This document shows, in pieces, positions 1 through 13,355 of a stretch of 64,000 nucleotides of DNA. Source of the stretch: Branchiostoma lanceolatum. Its lineage: Eukaryota > Chordata > Leptocardii > Amphioxiformes > Branchiostomatidae. Under the pieces are notes generated by a model that was not told the origin of the DNA, ran no database searches, and was given only the letters and a program-made list of their open reading frames with translations. Both the position numbers and the translations under genes were made by a program. Positions within the stretch are counted from its first letter, which is position 1; the number at the start of each line of letters is the position of its first letter. The stretch covers positions 2,524,501 through 2,588,500 of the forward strand of contig NC_089736.1 of assembly GCF_035083965.1 (NCBI RefSeq). Direction: 5' to 3'.

Positions 1-1116
1 GAATCGTTTGCCAGCGCTGTCTTCGACTTCGTTGTGAAGACTTAACTTCAAGTTGAGTCCAGCACTTCCAGGATAGGGTCAACCACAGTGTACTCCATCT
101 TTAAGTAGTTGTCTGTTTTCTTGTTTTTTACTCTCAGTCTCAAAAGATAGATAATCAAAATGTCTTCATTTTTGTAGTGAAAGTTTGAAGGATGTCTCCT
201 TCTAGAAGTCTTTTGTATGCCATGTAGTTAAGGATAGTCAGACTTATGTTGATATGTACAAGTTGACGTTAAGTTTACCTACTTTGAGGGCTATATAGCA
301 CTAGGCATGGCTTGTCCTTTACTCAGGCAGGAAAGAGCAGTAAGTTGCACGATTGCATTTAGTAAGTCAATTTTTCCATTCTTGCCATCTCACGTGGCTA
401 TAGAAAAATTTTTATTCGAACTTTAAGTTGACTAAAGTAAGTTCCTTCCCAGAACCCAGGGGACTGGGTTGTCTGAAATTGTTTTGAGTTTTATTGCAAC
501 TTTTGTATGAAAGCAATTTTGAATGGATTACTCTTCTGGGTCTGGGGTTGGGATCTGCCTTTTCATTCTGACCAATTTCTGCAAGAAATTTCACTCATTT
601 TGCTCTGTCTGTATTATTTGCGGGAAATGTCAAGCTTTGTCCTCATTCAGTGATTGGTCACATAACTTTTACTTCTTTGGAACAACTGAATTCAAAATAC
701 TCAGAATTCTTCCTCCCTTACAAGATTTGCTGATTTGAAATGATAATCAGCTCAGCTTCATAAATACAAATTGGTTTGCAAATGCCATATTTAGTCCTCT
801 CTTTCAGCAAATTCTTAAATGTTTGCAATATCCATGGCATCAACTTGCTTAAGTCTCTGGTTGGTGGCTGTCCTCAAAGCCAGAGCTTAAATCCTCCAGG
901 CACCTGTGTTTAAATCCTCAAGTCTATGTAGTATTAGACTTCGACTTCACTCTCCTTTTGCAACAAGATTTAAAGTGTGATGAGTTTAGATATCTGGTCC
1001 ATTTTCAATGCCTCTCTCTCTTTTCCTCCCCCCCTCTCTCTCTCTCTATTTCTCTCTCTCTCTTCATTATATCAGCAATGCTTTAGACAATAAGCTGACT
1101 GTTCTCTTTTTCTCAG
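1..1116. other. T-rich non-coding sequence
   Basis: No coding region is supported here. The plus strand is rich in T, with polypyrimidine runs just before the candidate exon at 1117. It may be the last intron of a gene that starts upstream of the window; that is inference. Confidence 0.4.
1013..1066 (+). repeat. CT-rich microsatellite/polypyrimidine tract
   Basis: Imperfect (CT)n tract interrupted by C and T runs. It lies shortly upstream of a good splice acceptor at 1116/1117. Confidence 0.8.
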
Positions 1117-1152
1117 GATTATGAGCAGCAGTTGAGCAAATACAGCTTCTAA
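1117..1152 (+). CDS. possible terminal coding exon (11 codons plus stop)
   Basis: A strong acceptor (polypyrimidine tract then TTTTTCTCAG) is followed by an open reading of 11 codons, DYEQQLSKYSF, and then TAA. Charged, polar residues ending in an aromatic pair look like a genuine protein C-terminus. No other exon of the gene is visible, so it would have to start upstream of this window. I do not recognise the protein. A chance acceptor before a short open stretch is a real alternative. Confidence 0.3.
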   Translation, partial: DYEQQLSKYSF

Positions 1153-3640
1153 TGTTTTCTCTCTCCGAGGTACTGAAAGCAGTGAGATTGTGACAGATTT
1201 TTGTATTCTTACTTTATTTATGTTGCTCACTTACTCACTAGCTAAATGACATTGTACTCTGGCTCTTTTTGTTTGTTTGTTTTCCAGTTCTGCCCTTCAC
1301 TAAAGCCTGCTTTTTACCCAGGGTGTAACAATGAGCACATCGCATTGTGATTCTTTTACTTGAAATCCTGTGATATTTCCAATCCTATGTGACAGACAAA
1401 CTGGGTTGCAAACTGCTGTCTTGTAAGCTCTAACTCTAAGCTACTGATATTCTATGAATTTGCCTGAGTCATTTAAGGCTATTAACACTGTGAGGAGTTT
1501 TGACCATCTCCCTACCTGGGCTTCTCCAACTGGATAAGATAGAAGAACTTTCAAGATATAAAGTGATCTCCAGAAGCTATAGGCATTGTCAACCTAACAA
1601 TAATGTTTAAACCTCATCATTTCTTGCCTTAATTATGATTAATGCTCAAAAGACTGAGCTGTGTATTCCATTCATTGCCACTGTTGTTCTGAGGTTCAGA
1701 ATACTATAGAGGGCATCTTACAATTCAATCAAAGTTGTTTTTGTTTTTTTAATTGTGATGAGATGAAAAATTCTGATTCTCTTCTGACCTACCATACAGG
1801 ATGATAAACACAGACTTATCTACACGTTCTTCTGTGGATCGGAACAAACCTACCTTTAGATTGAATGTAGACTTTCCTTGTGGATTATCATGAAATTGAA
1901 TGTGATTTGTGTATTCAATGTAACATTTAACATTTCTGTAAGATATGGTATGGTTTATTTGTTGACTTTGAATACTCGAACATGTATTACTAAGAGAAAA
2001 TGAGATTTTGAGATTCAGTGATTATGCTGGACGAGGCATTTTCACCAAGACTCACATTATCATATGGATCCTTTCCTTGTGCCTGACTTGAACAGTATGT
2101 TCAATAGGATTAGGAGAAGCTTTAGCCACACATGCTAAACAAAAAGATTGTAATGATTGTCTCTTTTGAAGCTATGAAGTTCACATTTCCCTTTTGTACA
2201 TAACCCTGATGTATAACATAGTAAGAAGTTGTGATGAAATTTTACTTGAGACATCACATCTTGTCTCTCGGAGATGAATGATAGGTTTTCTGACTCTGCA
2301 AATCCTTTCAAAAACTTTAACATTGTTACTATAGCTCTCTTTTGTCTCTCATAGACTGAGACTCTTTGGGGAATATCGCTGACTTCACTTTTACCGGAAT
2401 CCAATATTCAGTTTCCAGATTTGACTTACATGTAATGCAGATGATTTTCAATGTGAGATGACAATGTTTTGGTGTCTCTTTTGATACTGTTTGGTTCACT
2501 TGCCCTTTCTCATCATTACTGCTGAAAATAAAGAATGATGCCCTTTTCTTCATGATCGGCAGTTAAGTACTTTCTTGAGTTGTTAGGTCCAGTCCTCTGG
2601 CCATCAGCGCTGACAGCAAGTCAGTCTAAATATGCGATAAAAATCCCTCCAACAAAGGTCTCTTTTTTGTACAATGTATCTTTATTGTTGATAAGTTTCT
2701 GGCTGATTGTACCCCTAAAGCCTAATCAGTAATTGTCCTCCAGACATTTGTTTAAAGATCCTCAAGTCTATCATTAGACTGAACGAATATCCATGCTGTT
2801 CTTTTCGAACAATACTTCTTTTAAGAAGTGACATGAGTTTATTAGAAATACTTACTAATAGGTTCCCTGCCTCTTATAATCTTCGACTGGGTTTCAAACT
2901 GCTCCTGTTACTACAGTATACCAAGTTGTTATCCCCCTCTCAATACCTTCACACTTAAGTTGTGACTGCTCTTTGTCAGATTTGTGAGCAACAGTTCAGA
3001 GTCTTAATGTCTCCAGTGTCTAACTCGATGTTGGTATTGAAGTTATGACCTCTTTAAGTTTAATGCTTGCTTGTTGATGCCTATGCTCTAGTCTTAACTA
3101 CAGTAACTGTTACAATTATGACTTGTTCATCTTTAAGATTTCGTTCATCACCTTAATATGATTATGAGGCAGTTAATGATTTGTTGGAGGACCTGAACTG
3201 AGCTCATGAGTCTTGGTGCCTCTGATTTGTCCATTGTTTGGCTGGACTCTCACAAACGTCTCGTATAAGCTGAACTCAACAGTTTCTTCAGCTGCTGACT
3301 AAGAGCTTGGTTTTCCATTCAGTTCTCCAGGTCCCTCTGCGTATTGCCCATTTTTTTCCAGTCTGAATTCAGACTTCTGATATTGAATGAAATTAACGTC
3401 TAACATAGCACCAGCTTTTAGAGACTGCATTATTTGCAATGCTCAGAAACCTTTTCGTTGGTACCGTTATTTAACTGAAAATCTGTATACGTATTCATTA
3501 TCAGATATACTATACTGGCACTGTAAGTGATTCTACAAATTTAATGTAGATAGCTTCAATCTTCCTTGCCTATAATTCTCCTGATCTTCTTCTTCTCTGG
3601 TGTTTTACATTTGTTTCAAATTTTCTGCTGATCCTAAACT
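1153..3640. other. T-rich non-coding DNA, no gene recognised
   Basis: Only short unconvincing open frames occur, on both strands, without codon structure or splice context. If the exon at 1117 is real, the first part is its 3' UTR. Confidence 0.5.
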
Positions 3641-3689
3641 GCCTCCTCCAGCCATTCAACGTCAACTGTTTTATCTCCTTCTGGCCTTT

Positions 3690-5000
3690 CTACTATTCTG
3701 GTGTGTTTGCAGTTTTCCTGCTGGGTATCTTTGCCGACCGTTGACTGGTTTCTGCAGTTGTCTGTCACCATCTCATCAGGGTGGTTTCAACAAACCTTGG
3801 CTTTGTTAGCGACCTCAGCAGATCTCTTTGAGACTTTTGAAACCAAGTTTGTTCTCATAGATATATTCCTCAAACCTACCTGTTTCTAATTTGGTGACTT
3901 GAAAGTCTTCATTACTTACAAATCGTCTCTAACCTTTTTTGCATCAGCCTGTTCTGGCCTGTGCAGGATACTGTTGTCTCCATCTCATCAAGAAGAAGTT
4001 GGTTTAGAGGCATGGCTTTGAGGCATTCGAAATCAAGTTAACTTTTATTTGTTCTCATATACATGTATCTCTCTCAAACCTACATGTCTTTCATTCTGTG
4101 ACTTAAAACTTAAAGTCTTGGTGTCTTCTGATGATATTCAAATCTTCTCTCATGATATTCAAATCTTCTCCAACCTCTTTTGAATCAGACCCCACATATC
4201 TGTGCAGGTTGCTGTCCTCTGTCTCTATCTGAGAGACTCCTCTGTGGCGATGCGTAGTTTACGTGGAGTTTGAAATCAAGTTGTACTCATATAGCCCTCA
4301 GATCTGCCTGTCTCGGTTTTGTAACTTGAAAGTCTATATTCATTTTCTGCCTGACTTTCAAATCATCTTAAACTTCTTTCCAACTACTGATGTCGAAGTA
4401 GCAGATTTAACAAAGATCTTCCCTTGACTTACACTGTAATCGGACTGAATGTAGGGAAATTGACTGAATTAGGACATCTTCTGTGGTTAGTAGGACCATG
4501 TGTCATCTTATGCTTGCCATAGTCTTAGCTCCAGTAACTGTAATAATAAATGTTATGACTTGTTCATCTTTGAATTACTCTGTACTGTAGCTGAAATGTC
4601 TTTGGCTGTTCCATTCCCTTCTCTACTTAGCACTCAGCATTTACCTGAGATAGGTGAGTATGGCACCTGTCCGGTCTTTCTCTGCTCCAAATGCTTGTCC
4701 AATTTCGAATTCAGCCTTAGCTGTTAATCACCTTCTAGTCTTTCTAAACCTGCAGTTTGCCTGCTAGAGCTTTTCTTGTTCAGGTTTTGGCCTCCACATA
4801 TCTGTGCAGGTTGCTGTTACCTGTCTCTATCTGAGAGACTCTTCGAAGATGGATATGTTGAGCCTAAAATCAAATTTGTCCTCATATAGCCCTCAAATCT
4901 GCCTCCCTGGTTTTGTGACTTGAAAGTCTCGATTCACTTTCTGTATACGTTCTCTTGACTGAAAACCATTGCCAGCTTGTTTCCAACTATGAATCTGAAA
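3690..5000 (+). repeat. diverged tandem duplication array
   Basis: Related blocks recur at about 3850, 4050, 4283 and 4880, each reading roughly 'tctcatat..cctcaaa.ctacctg...gtgacttgaaagtct'. The last two are best preserved: the block CACATATCTGTGCAGGTTGC occurs at 4194 and again at 4796 (offset 602 bp), and both are followed by TCTATCTGAGAGACTC. No reading frame is conserved across copies, so this is a non-coding array. Confidence 0.7.
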
Positions 5001-8000
5001 GCAGAAAAAAAGCTGCCCTGGACTAATTTGACTGTAAATTTGTCTCAACTTTCCTTTATAGCCTCTCCTTATTCTTCTGCAGGTTTGCTTTTAATTGATA
5101 ACTCCTCTGTCTGCAACTCAGAAACTATTTTTGGAGTTTGATGAGGGCTAATCTTCTGTTCTAAATCAGTGTGATAGTTAGGATCTCTCTACCCTTATAC
5201 AGTCCATCAAACTTAATGATAAATCTTGTCCTTGTTCAGGTTATTCAACCTATTTGACCTACATGACATTGTACTTGCTGGAAAATCTGCACTGCCAAAC
5301 TTTAGGATGCAAACTGTGGACACACAGTACTCTAGCATGCTGTTCATTCAGGCCAGTGAAGATTTCTCTACTGCTCAGAATGCAAGCCAAGAAAGGCAGG
5401 GAGAAAACTTCTTACCATCTCTACATTTTTTTAAATCTTTTATTCAAATTTATTTCAGGATTGATAGAACTGTTCTGAGCATATTGCTGCACATTGTACA
5501 GTTTCTTGCTGAAATTCAGCTTCTCTTGGATAGAACGTCTGATCATGATCAAGTCATAGATCAAAAGAACCTGCATTCAATCTGATAATCTGTATGATGT
5601 ACGTACAAATCAGTGATGATTGATCATCTAGTAGTTCCACCTTTCCACATCTACATTCATTCTTCTTCTGAACCCTTAAACTGACTTGTCATGTATTATA
5701 ATTAATTATGTTTTACTGGGTTGGACACACGGGTCATTCAGGTACATCCATTCATTATCATGGCATGACAGTATCAGAAAACAGTTACTTCCTTATGTGG
5801 ACTTAAATTACTTGTGGTAATAGATGCCTTTATTGGTAAACTTTGTGAAACCATGTGTTATGGCTCCAATGTATCTTGATTTTCATTTAAGGTTGCTATT
5901 CTTATAATCTTATGAAGCAGAAATATGTTTTCTGGAACAACTGATTCAATGTACTTGGCTCCTGAGACTTCTGCATTCCTCAGACACTTTCTTCAGCTGT
6001 GTACTGACATCATATTGATACAATTCCAAGGTTCTTACCTTGTCAGTCTTGGCTTGGTCTTAGTCCTGTCCATGATTGCAGTTTTCCAATATAGCTAGAG
6101 CCAGTACGAAAAGGATTCTCTCACTTTCACATGACTGTCCTCATTTAACATGCACTTCTACTCTCTTTCTCATAAGACCTTCCTCCCATTTTGTTATTTT
6201 ATTGTTTGTTAATTGATAGATTGATTGGTTGAATGATTTCTTTACTTTTTCACTGATATGGACAATGTGTAGATGACAGTCTACTGCTCGCTCCTTGACA
6301 TTGTTTGAGGATTAGGAAATACATTCTACCTATATCTGTTTATTTCTTCATACAACTCTTTGTATAGATGATAAATAAAACACAGTGTATTCCGCATCAT
6401 CCTTGGTCCCACGCATCAGATTGACCTCTGGCCTCCCGGCAATTCAAGACATGTTAAACCTACCCAAAAAATGCAAAGTGCACATTTTTGCTGGCTCAGT
6501 ATCTCCCTTCAAGGTACTCACAGTTTATCGTATTTGCTGTCTCGTGCGCAGCTCCTTGTGAGTTTTGGACTGCCTTTTTCTGACATAAATTCTTGACCAA
6601 AATTCCACTTGCTTGCTTGACTCAGCTTTTCAGTGACTTTATTCCTTCTTTCTACCTTCCATAACTGCAGACAATGTGAGACCAAAATGCCTCCAGGTAA
6701 TTTGTAGGCTATGTTAAACTGTCCAAAAACTGTCCCGTTTAGTGACCTCAGTATGTAGTTTGCCTGTGCGAACTTCCTCTCCTAATTGTGTTTTATATCA
6801 GAATCTACTGTATTTCATATGAGGGCCTGTTTTTACATATAATGTGATTGACTAAGAAACATCTGTCGTCTCTCTGGTGCACAATTTCTGTTTCCAGCTT
6901 CTCTTGTTTCTTCCTTGATGCAGTTCTTTTTCAAAAGTTACGGTAATTCCTTCACCAGCAGTATGAGAGTCAAAGTCATACTTGTGCACTTTTTTTTCCT
7001 CCGAATCTTAAATGGTGACCTTTTAATCAGAGCAAGCAGTTCTCTGACAGTCAAGGTTGATGCTTTTGACCCTTAATGCTTCGTTTCCTTCTTGTCATCC
7101 AGAGGCATATTTCAACTTTTAGAACAATCTGCCACACAGATTATGATCTAGAGGTGATCTATTGTACATACCGTCATCAGGGTTGACAGGAAAAGTCAGG
7201 ATTAGATTTAGAAATAGTTTTAGGGTTGGGTTAGGTTTAGACTTGAGGTTATGTATTCTCTTAACGGTTCAGCGTCTTGGCGTCAAAATGTCTAGAAACT
7301 GTCACTTCTGGTATGTCCTTGGTGCTGAACGCCGGGTTGCTTTGTCCAACTTCTTTGACTGATTTCCGTCTCTACTGGCTTGATATTACTTTGGTTTATT
7401 GCCAAAGCCTTCAAGTCATCATATCATCAGTGTTGTGGTTGAGTTCTTAGTTCTCATATGATATCAACGGGAGTATCTGTGTTTGAGCTATCCTTTATAC
7501 CAACAGTGTGATTCAACCTTTTCTTACATATCTAGTCTTAGGTACTAGGTAAGTCAAGTATATGATATTCTGTGCTATGATACGACTCTTGAAGTATTTG
7601 AGTCACTTTTAAAGTTACCGACTTAAGTTCTCCTTGTTGATATTTTCCTCTTCTTTTCTTATGAAACAGCCATTTGCTGGACTAAATTGCCTGGAATTTC
7701 TCCCCATTCTCCAGATACTTTCTTCAGCTGTGTACTGAGACTGTATATTTTGTCTGAGAAGAACACTGACAGGTCATTTTTTGCCATTATTCCTCCTTTT
7801 GTGAGAAACCAGACAGACACATTGTTATTGAAAGATGTGATACGGTGTGATGGGTGTACTACTACCATCTAAGAGCCATGATTAATAAATAGCAACAACA
7901 TAAATCTGGAGCAGGTGATACTCTTCTTCCTACAGATTTTCGAAAATACTTGTCTTTGTTCCACTATAGCAGTGGTGAATCTGACCCTTCTTCGCATGTA

Positions 8001-8400
8001 ACTCTTTGTACATTATCAATAGTATTATTGAGTCAAAATGGGCCTTCGAGGTCAGCGGTGTTACCTGTCTTTGTTGATAGTCCTGCATTGTGCCATCGCA
8101 TCTCTTTGTCTGGCCCAAGTAGTTTTCATTCAGGCTATGATGGTCTGGTTTCTTGGTAGGACAATCTTTGGAAGCTGACTGTCTTACTACTCTCCTGAAT
8201 TATCTTTAGCTCTGTTGACAGCGTTTTCATCAAGTTTGAACTACAGAATTTGGTCCCCTACCTAATTCAGTGCCATTAGATTTGAGTGACAATATATTAG
8301 TTAATACAATACTCAAGGACATGTAGATGACAATGATAACATTATGATGATAGATGTGACTTATGAGTGCCTCGTGTTACATGACTTGGTAGATTCTTCC
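5000..8400. other. T-rich non-coding DNA with a duplicated segment
   Basis: No gene is supported. The open frame near 5226-5585 has no family resemblance. The segment from about 6955 to 7160 resembles 11,700-11,920: both begin CAGTATGAGAGTCA and later share 'catttcaac..tt'. The start of each can fold as a small hairpin (GTATGA paired with TCATAC). Confidence 0.5.
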
Positions 8401-8414
8401 TTGGTTTGTCTCTA

Positions 8415-8825
8415 ACGCTTCAATCACTGATAAATTGACTAACTTGTGCAAAAAATCTTGTCAACCTGAATAAAAACTTGCCCCTCATGACTAAAAGGGC
8501 TGTCTTGAGCTGGTGCCCTCTTGCTGTCTTGGTTCACAGACTTGACATAAAGCCTTCCAGTTGATTTTTGTGACTGAAATGGCCTTACACTCATATTTTA
8601 TTTCTTGGAATATTCTTCCTAGATTGATCTCTATTAAGGTTTCAATCACTGACAAATTGCCTGCCTTGTGCAAAAATGTTGTCAAGCTGAATGAACTGTT
8701 GCCCTTCATAAATGGGCTATAACTCGAGTGGTGGAATCTTGGGTCATAAGCTTGACACTCTGTTAGTCTTCCAGTTGCCTTTTTTACTGAAATGATCTTA
8801 CACTCATATAAGGTGTTCATGGGTA
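8415..8825 (+). repeat. two-copy direct repeat, about 222 bp period
   Basis: CAATCACTGA is followed by 'taaattg..t..cttgtgcaaaaa..ttgtcaa.ctgaat' at 8421, and the same block with substitutions starts at 8643. The similarity continues through 'ccagttg..ttttt..actgaaatg..cttacactcatat'. The copies carry many substitutions, so the duplication is old. The minus-strand open frame over it is not conserved between copies. Confidence 0.75.
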
Positions 8826-8829
8826 AGTT

Positions 8830-11800
8830 TTCAGAATTCTCACTTTTTCAACTGATTAATCCTTAAGGTTTCTTCAGTTTGCAATTTTTGCACATTTTCT
8901 GTGCTTTGCCTCCTTTTTAATCCTGGAAAACCGTTAAGTCTTGAAACACTCCTATTAGTCAATATTGATTGTTATCAATCACTTAACTTTTGCTATAGAT
9001 AATCCTCCAAAATTTTGATTTAGAGCAAAGTCCTGGAACCATTCTTTTGATTATACTTATAGCACCAATTTTCCTAGTATGTATTCCTACATTAAATTTT
9101 ATCTCAGCTTTCTGCCTTAATAGAAAACACACATTTAACAGATAATTTTTCTGTGAAACTTATCATTCTGAACTTGCCTGATGGTGTGATATTTATGTTA
9201 GAAGGTAACATGTTGTAGTAATCTTCCCAGAGCGTAAGAAGCCCTAAATGCCCTTTCATTTTTCACTCAATATTTCTTGCTTCATTTCTGATTAGAATAA
9301 GAAAACAGTATCTATCTGATCAGTAAAAAACTGCAGTGGCTATGGACTGCTTCTTCTGGAGTAATGTGAAGAGTGTTTTGTCCCTAAAATGGGCAACATT
9401 TATCAATATATCCTCTTTTCATGGTCCTATGTCCTATTCATACTATGTTTTTAGTTAAATCATAAGTGAGATACAAGTAGGATAACTTTCTAATTTTTTA
9501 ACAAGCTGTGAGTCTGGATAAATGCATTATGTCGGTATGACTGATAACGACTGCTTTACTTGTTACATCATGATCACAGTGCTCACAATAATAAAGCCCT
9601 GTAACAGAGCACTTTCTGTGACACTTAGAAGTTATGGAACTTGTACATTGTACACACAACTTTCGACATACTCAAAGTTCACCAATAACTGTTGACGGAT
9701 GATTATGATTATGATAAGACCTTGCCCTTTGCTTGTTACTCGTAGATTAGATTCTTTTTGATTGATCTCTATTTTATTTTCTTGTGTACGACTCTCCTTA
9801 ACGTTCTTTGCTAGTGTGACTCATTGACTATGAGTCTATGTAGGCTGCTTGTGACTCATGGATTTAAGTCTGAGTCTGTATGTTCTTTCTCATTGCAATT
9901 GTTGCAACTTTCATGACAGGAAAATGTCATATTTCAATCTTATTTCTGTCAGCTTTCATGACTATTCTGACAACTCTTGTGCCAATTTCCTTTGTGTACA
10001 CCGCCTACAAGTCTTGATATTCCTACCTGAAATGCATGTAACAGATTTCTCTTTTGCCAAAATGCTGGCTTGGTTTACCCACACGTCGTATAGGTTGAAT
10101 AATCATATTCTCTCTTCACTTTTTCAGTGTGTACTGGTCTGGTGAATTTGATAGATCAATTTGTTTCTGATGAAAGGCAATGTTTCTGCCTTCCATTATT
10201 ATTTTCCATTTTTTTACCTGATCTTTTCTCAGATTCTTCTTCCTAACCTGAGGTCACTTAATATCCATCTCATTTAATTTACCCTCTTTTTCATGCTGAT
10301 TTGCCTTTTGATAAAATCAAAGCATTGCTCATCCAACTACTCCAATTTGACATTGTCTTGACTCATGGCCCTTATTGAATCTAAATGTTTATTAAGTTAC
10401 TGAATAGTATTGATGGATTGCCTTATTGAATCTAAATGTTTAATAAGTTACTGAATGGTATTGCTGCACTCAGTGCAACAGTTTTAGTTTTTCTTGATGA
10501 GGAATGAATCCAGTAAACAAATTGCTTTACTAGCATGGATCTTACTCATATTTGCATCTTGAACCCAAACAATCTTGGCAGTCTAGTACTGACAAGGCTT
10601 CATCAGAAATAAGCTTGTTCAGTCATTTTTCATTGATATGTATACTATACCACACGTTGTATGTCAAATGGCCACTAAATAAATGCTAGCCCTGATGGTA
10701 CTTGGTGTTGAGACTTTCCTCCATCCATGAAAATTAATTTTGTTCACAATTGTTTGTTTTGTTTATTGTTAAAAGGTGAAAACACACTAAGCAAATAGCT
10801 TTGAATTGCATTTTAAGTTTGCTGTCATAACTTACTGAAAATATTTCTTTCTTCTCTTTCCACATTATAATTGATCTGTTCCTCAAGTTCTGAGTGTATC
10901 CAAGATTTGATTCTTCCTGCTGGTTTTCTAAAATGTACAAAAGAAAATGGAGTGAGCTTACAAGTTGAATAACACAGTAACAGTTCCTCTGATATATAGG
11001 TTGCTAATTGTGAAAAGGACAAGGATACATGTAGATATTTCTATCTACTCGACTGAGACATAATTGGAGCGGGTAACTTTCCTGTCTCAATCCGTAATGG
11101 CTGATAATCAGGTACATGTATGTTGGTGATAGATATAAGATTATGCTGCACAATATTCTGAATTCAGTTTCTTCTCTCCTGCAGTAGCTCTAAATTCCTT
11201 TTCCTGCTCTATTACTTGCAGCTTGCGTAATTGAAAGCATTTGGTTTACAGTCAAAATAATACCATCACACTGTAATGACAAAATATCTTCAACTCAGTT
11301 GTTTGTCGTTGTTTGGACCTTATGCATAAGGCAGAGATCTTAACAGTATTGAAATGAATGTTAAGTATTTATTTGCGAAACTTATTACTTTTAGTCCTAA
11401 TATAAATGTGTATGATTATTCTTCTTCCGAACAAGTGCAATTTCTTTGCTATTTCTCACCAATACTTCTAAACGCCAATGTTTGAATTGTATCTAATGCT
11501 AGAGTAACTCAGTAGGAATCCATGTGTACGCTTTAAACCGCCGGATGTGTCAGCACATTGATGAGTCCACCAAAGCTCATTGAAATTCTTGTTGTTTAGA
11601 CGTATTTGAAAACAATGTCATGAAAAGTTTGGTTCCGGATTTTCTCATTTTTTTCTTCCTACTGTCAATCTTGAATAATCTCCGATGTATCTTGGTTCCC
11701 AGTATGAGAGTCAGAGTCATACTACGTTACTTTTCTGACTTCTTGTAGGACAGCAGACAAACATTTTGACCCTACTGATAAGTAACTTATTATCTGAGTC

Positions 11801-12700
11801 ATCTGTTTATTGACTTTCATGGATGATGTTTTGTCGCGTTTCTTTTCCTTGATACAGTCACACAAAGACACATTTCAACAATCTTTCGGGTATGTATCTG
11901 TCAAAAATGATGTACAGTGCATGGTGTCTATGAGGTATGGAATGACTTATTCTTTGAGTGTTTGAGTCGCAAACTCTCCCTGCAAAATCTTGTGTTCCAC
12001 TCTTTGGATTCTTTACCTCCATTTCAGCTCACTGATTCTTAAATTCCTTTCTTTCCCCCAGATCCACTTTAATGTAAAGTTGGTCTGTTCACTCTCACTG
12101 TTGGTCTGTAAGGAACTGAAATTGGTGAAGATGTGACTATTCTGTTCTTTGTAATCATATTTCATGAAATCCTTTTTACAAGTGGGATGAATTTAACCCA
12201 GTACTAACCAGGGGGTCATTTCTGCAGGTTTTCCCCCTATTCCTGTGTTCTGATTGTCTGTATTTGCTTCCGTTTTTGGAGAGTCACATTTTGACTTTTG
12301 AAATGGTCAGTGCTTAACTCACTAGAATGGGTGAGGAAGTATTTTCTTATGTTGTTTGATATCTGCATTCAATTCTTCTTTAAGAAAAAGTGGGATCATT
12401 CTGTCCCTGCACTGTTTCCATCTACTTCTCCGGCTTTTCAGTCTAGCAAGACTTCACTATGTAGCCATATCATAACATCTCTTCTTGGCCTTTCAAGTCT
12501 CGAGCTTGTGCAATGGTTAAAACTTTCAAATAATTTCTTCGAAATTTGGTTTCTAAAATCTGTTCTTTCCTAACCTGATAGATTTCAGTAAAAAAGTGGG
12601 ATCATTCATTCCCTGCCTTTTTCTCTCCTTAGAACAAGTGTCTCAGGCTCTTTAGTCGGACCTAATAATCATAGAGATACCACAAACCCCCTTCTCTCTC
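8830..12700. other. T-rich non-coding DNA, no gene recognised
   Basis: No supported coding region. It contains a short direct repeat at 10,371 and 10,422, and a segment near 11,700-11,920 similar to one near 6955-7160. Confidence 0.5.
10371..10463 (+). repeat. 51-bp tandem direct repeat, two copies
   Basis: The block beginning CTTATTGAATCTAAATGTTT starts at 10,371 and again at 10,422, differing at only a few positions. This is a recent small tandem duplication. Confidence 0.85.
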
Positions 12701-12703
12701 TTA

Positions 12704-13352
12704 CACCCCGTTCATACTAGGCTTCGCTGATCCGGATCATATGCGGATCAGCGCTGATCCGGATCCGTGAAGCCTAGTATGAACGGTCCTGATCCGGATA
12801 TGATCTGGATATATCCGGATATGATTGTATCCACATCTGGAGGTGGATTTATCCGGATCAGCTGCGGGGTGAAGCCTGGTATGAACGCAATCCGGCTAGC
12901 GTATCCGGATACATTGCCGGATTTGACGTCACACTTAACACTAACACCTATTAAATGTACTTATATAACGTTAGCTAAGGATGGCACAACACGGGTATTC
13001 CCACCTGACATGTTTAAAGAAAGACGCGCTGTTCTAAAGAACGTTTCAAACTTTAAACGTTTTAGAACTGTTCTAGAGGACTCCTACCTGGCCGAAACAA
13101 TCTTCTCTACTCTACTCACTGTACTACTATACTTTTGTTACTTTTTTACTTTACCCTACTGTAGTAAACTTAACCCTTTGACCTGTCTGACTTAACCAAG
13201 CGGCACCTAGCCGGATATATCCGGATCTGTTTTTGGACAGGATCATGCAGATCCGGATTCGCATAACCCTGGTATGAACGCAAAGGGATATATCCGGATC
13301 AGCACTGATCCGGACATGATCCGGATCAGCGAAGCCTAGTATGAACGGGGTC
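12704..13352. mobile_element. non-autonomous TIR element (PIF/Harbinger-like MITE)
   Basis: Terminal inverted repeats of nearly 40 bp flank the element. The left end reads CACCCCGTTCATACTAGGCT and the right end, reverse complemented, reads GACCCCGTTCATACTAGGCT. TTA stands immediately outside both ends (12,701-12,703 and 13,353-13,355), the expected 3-bp target duplication. The interior is full of TCCGGATA-type subterminal repeats and diverged internal copies of the terminal block (near 12,768, 12,870 and 13,264). The open frame across it shows no transposase motif. Assignment to PIF/Harbinger rests on the TTA target only. Confidence 0.9.
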
Positions 13353-13355
13353 TTA

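Noticed and set aside
5226-5585. 119-codon plus-strand frame
   Set aside because: No domain resemblance and no flanking exon signals; its length is within what T-rich DNA of this extent gives by chance.
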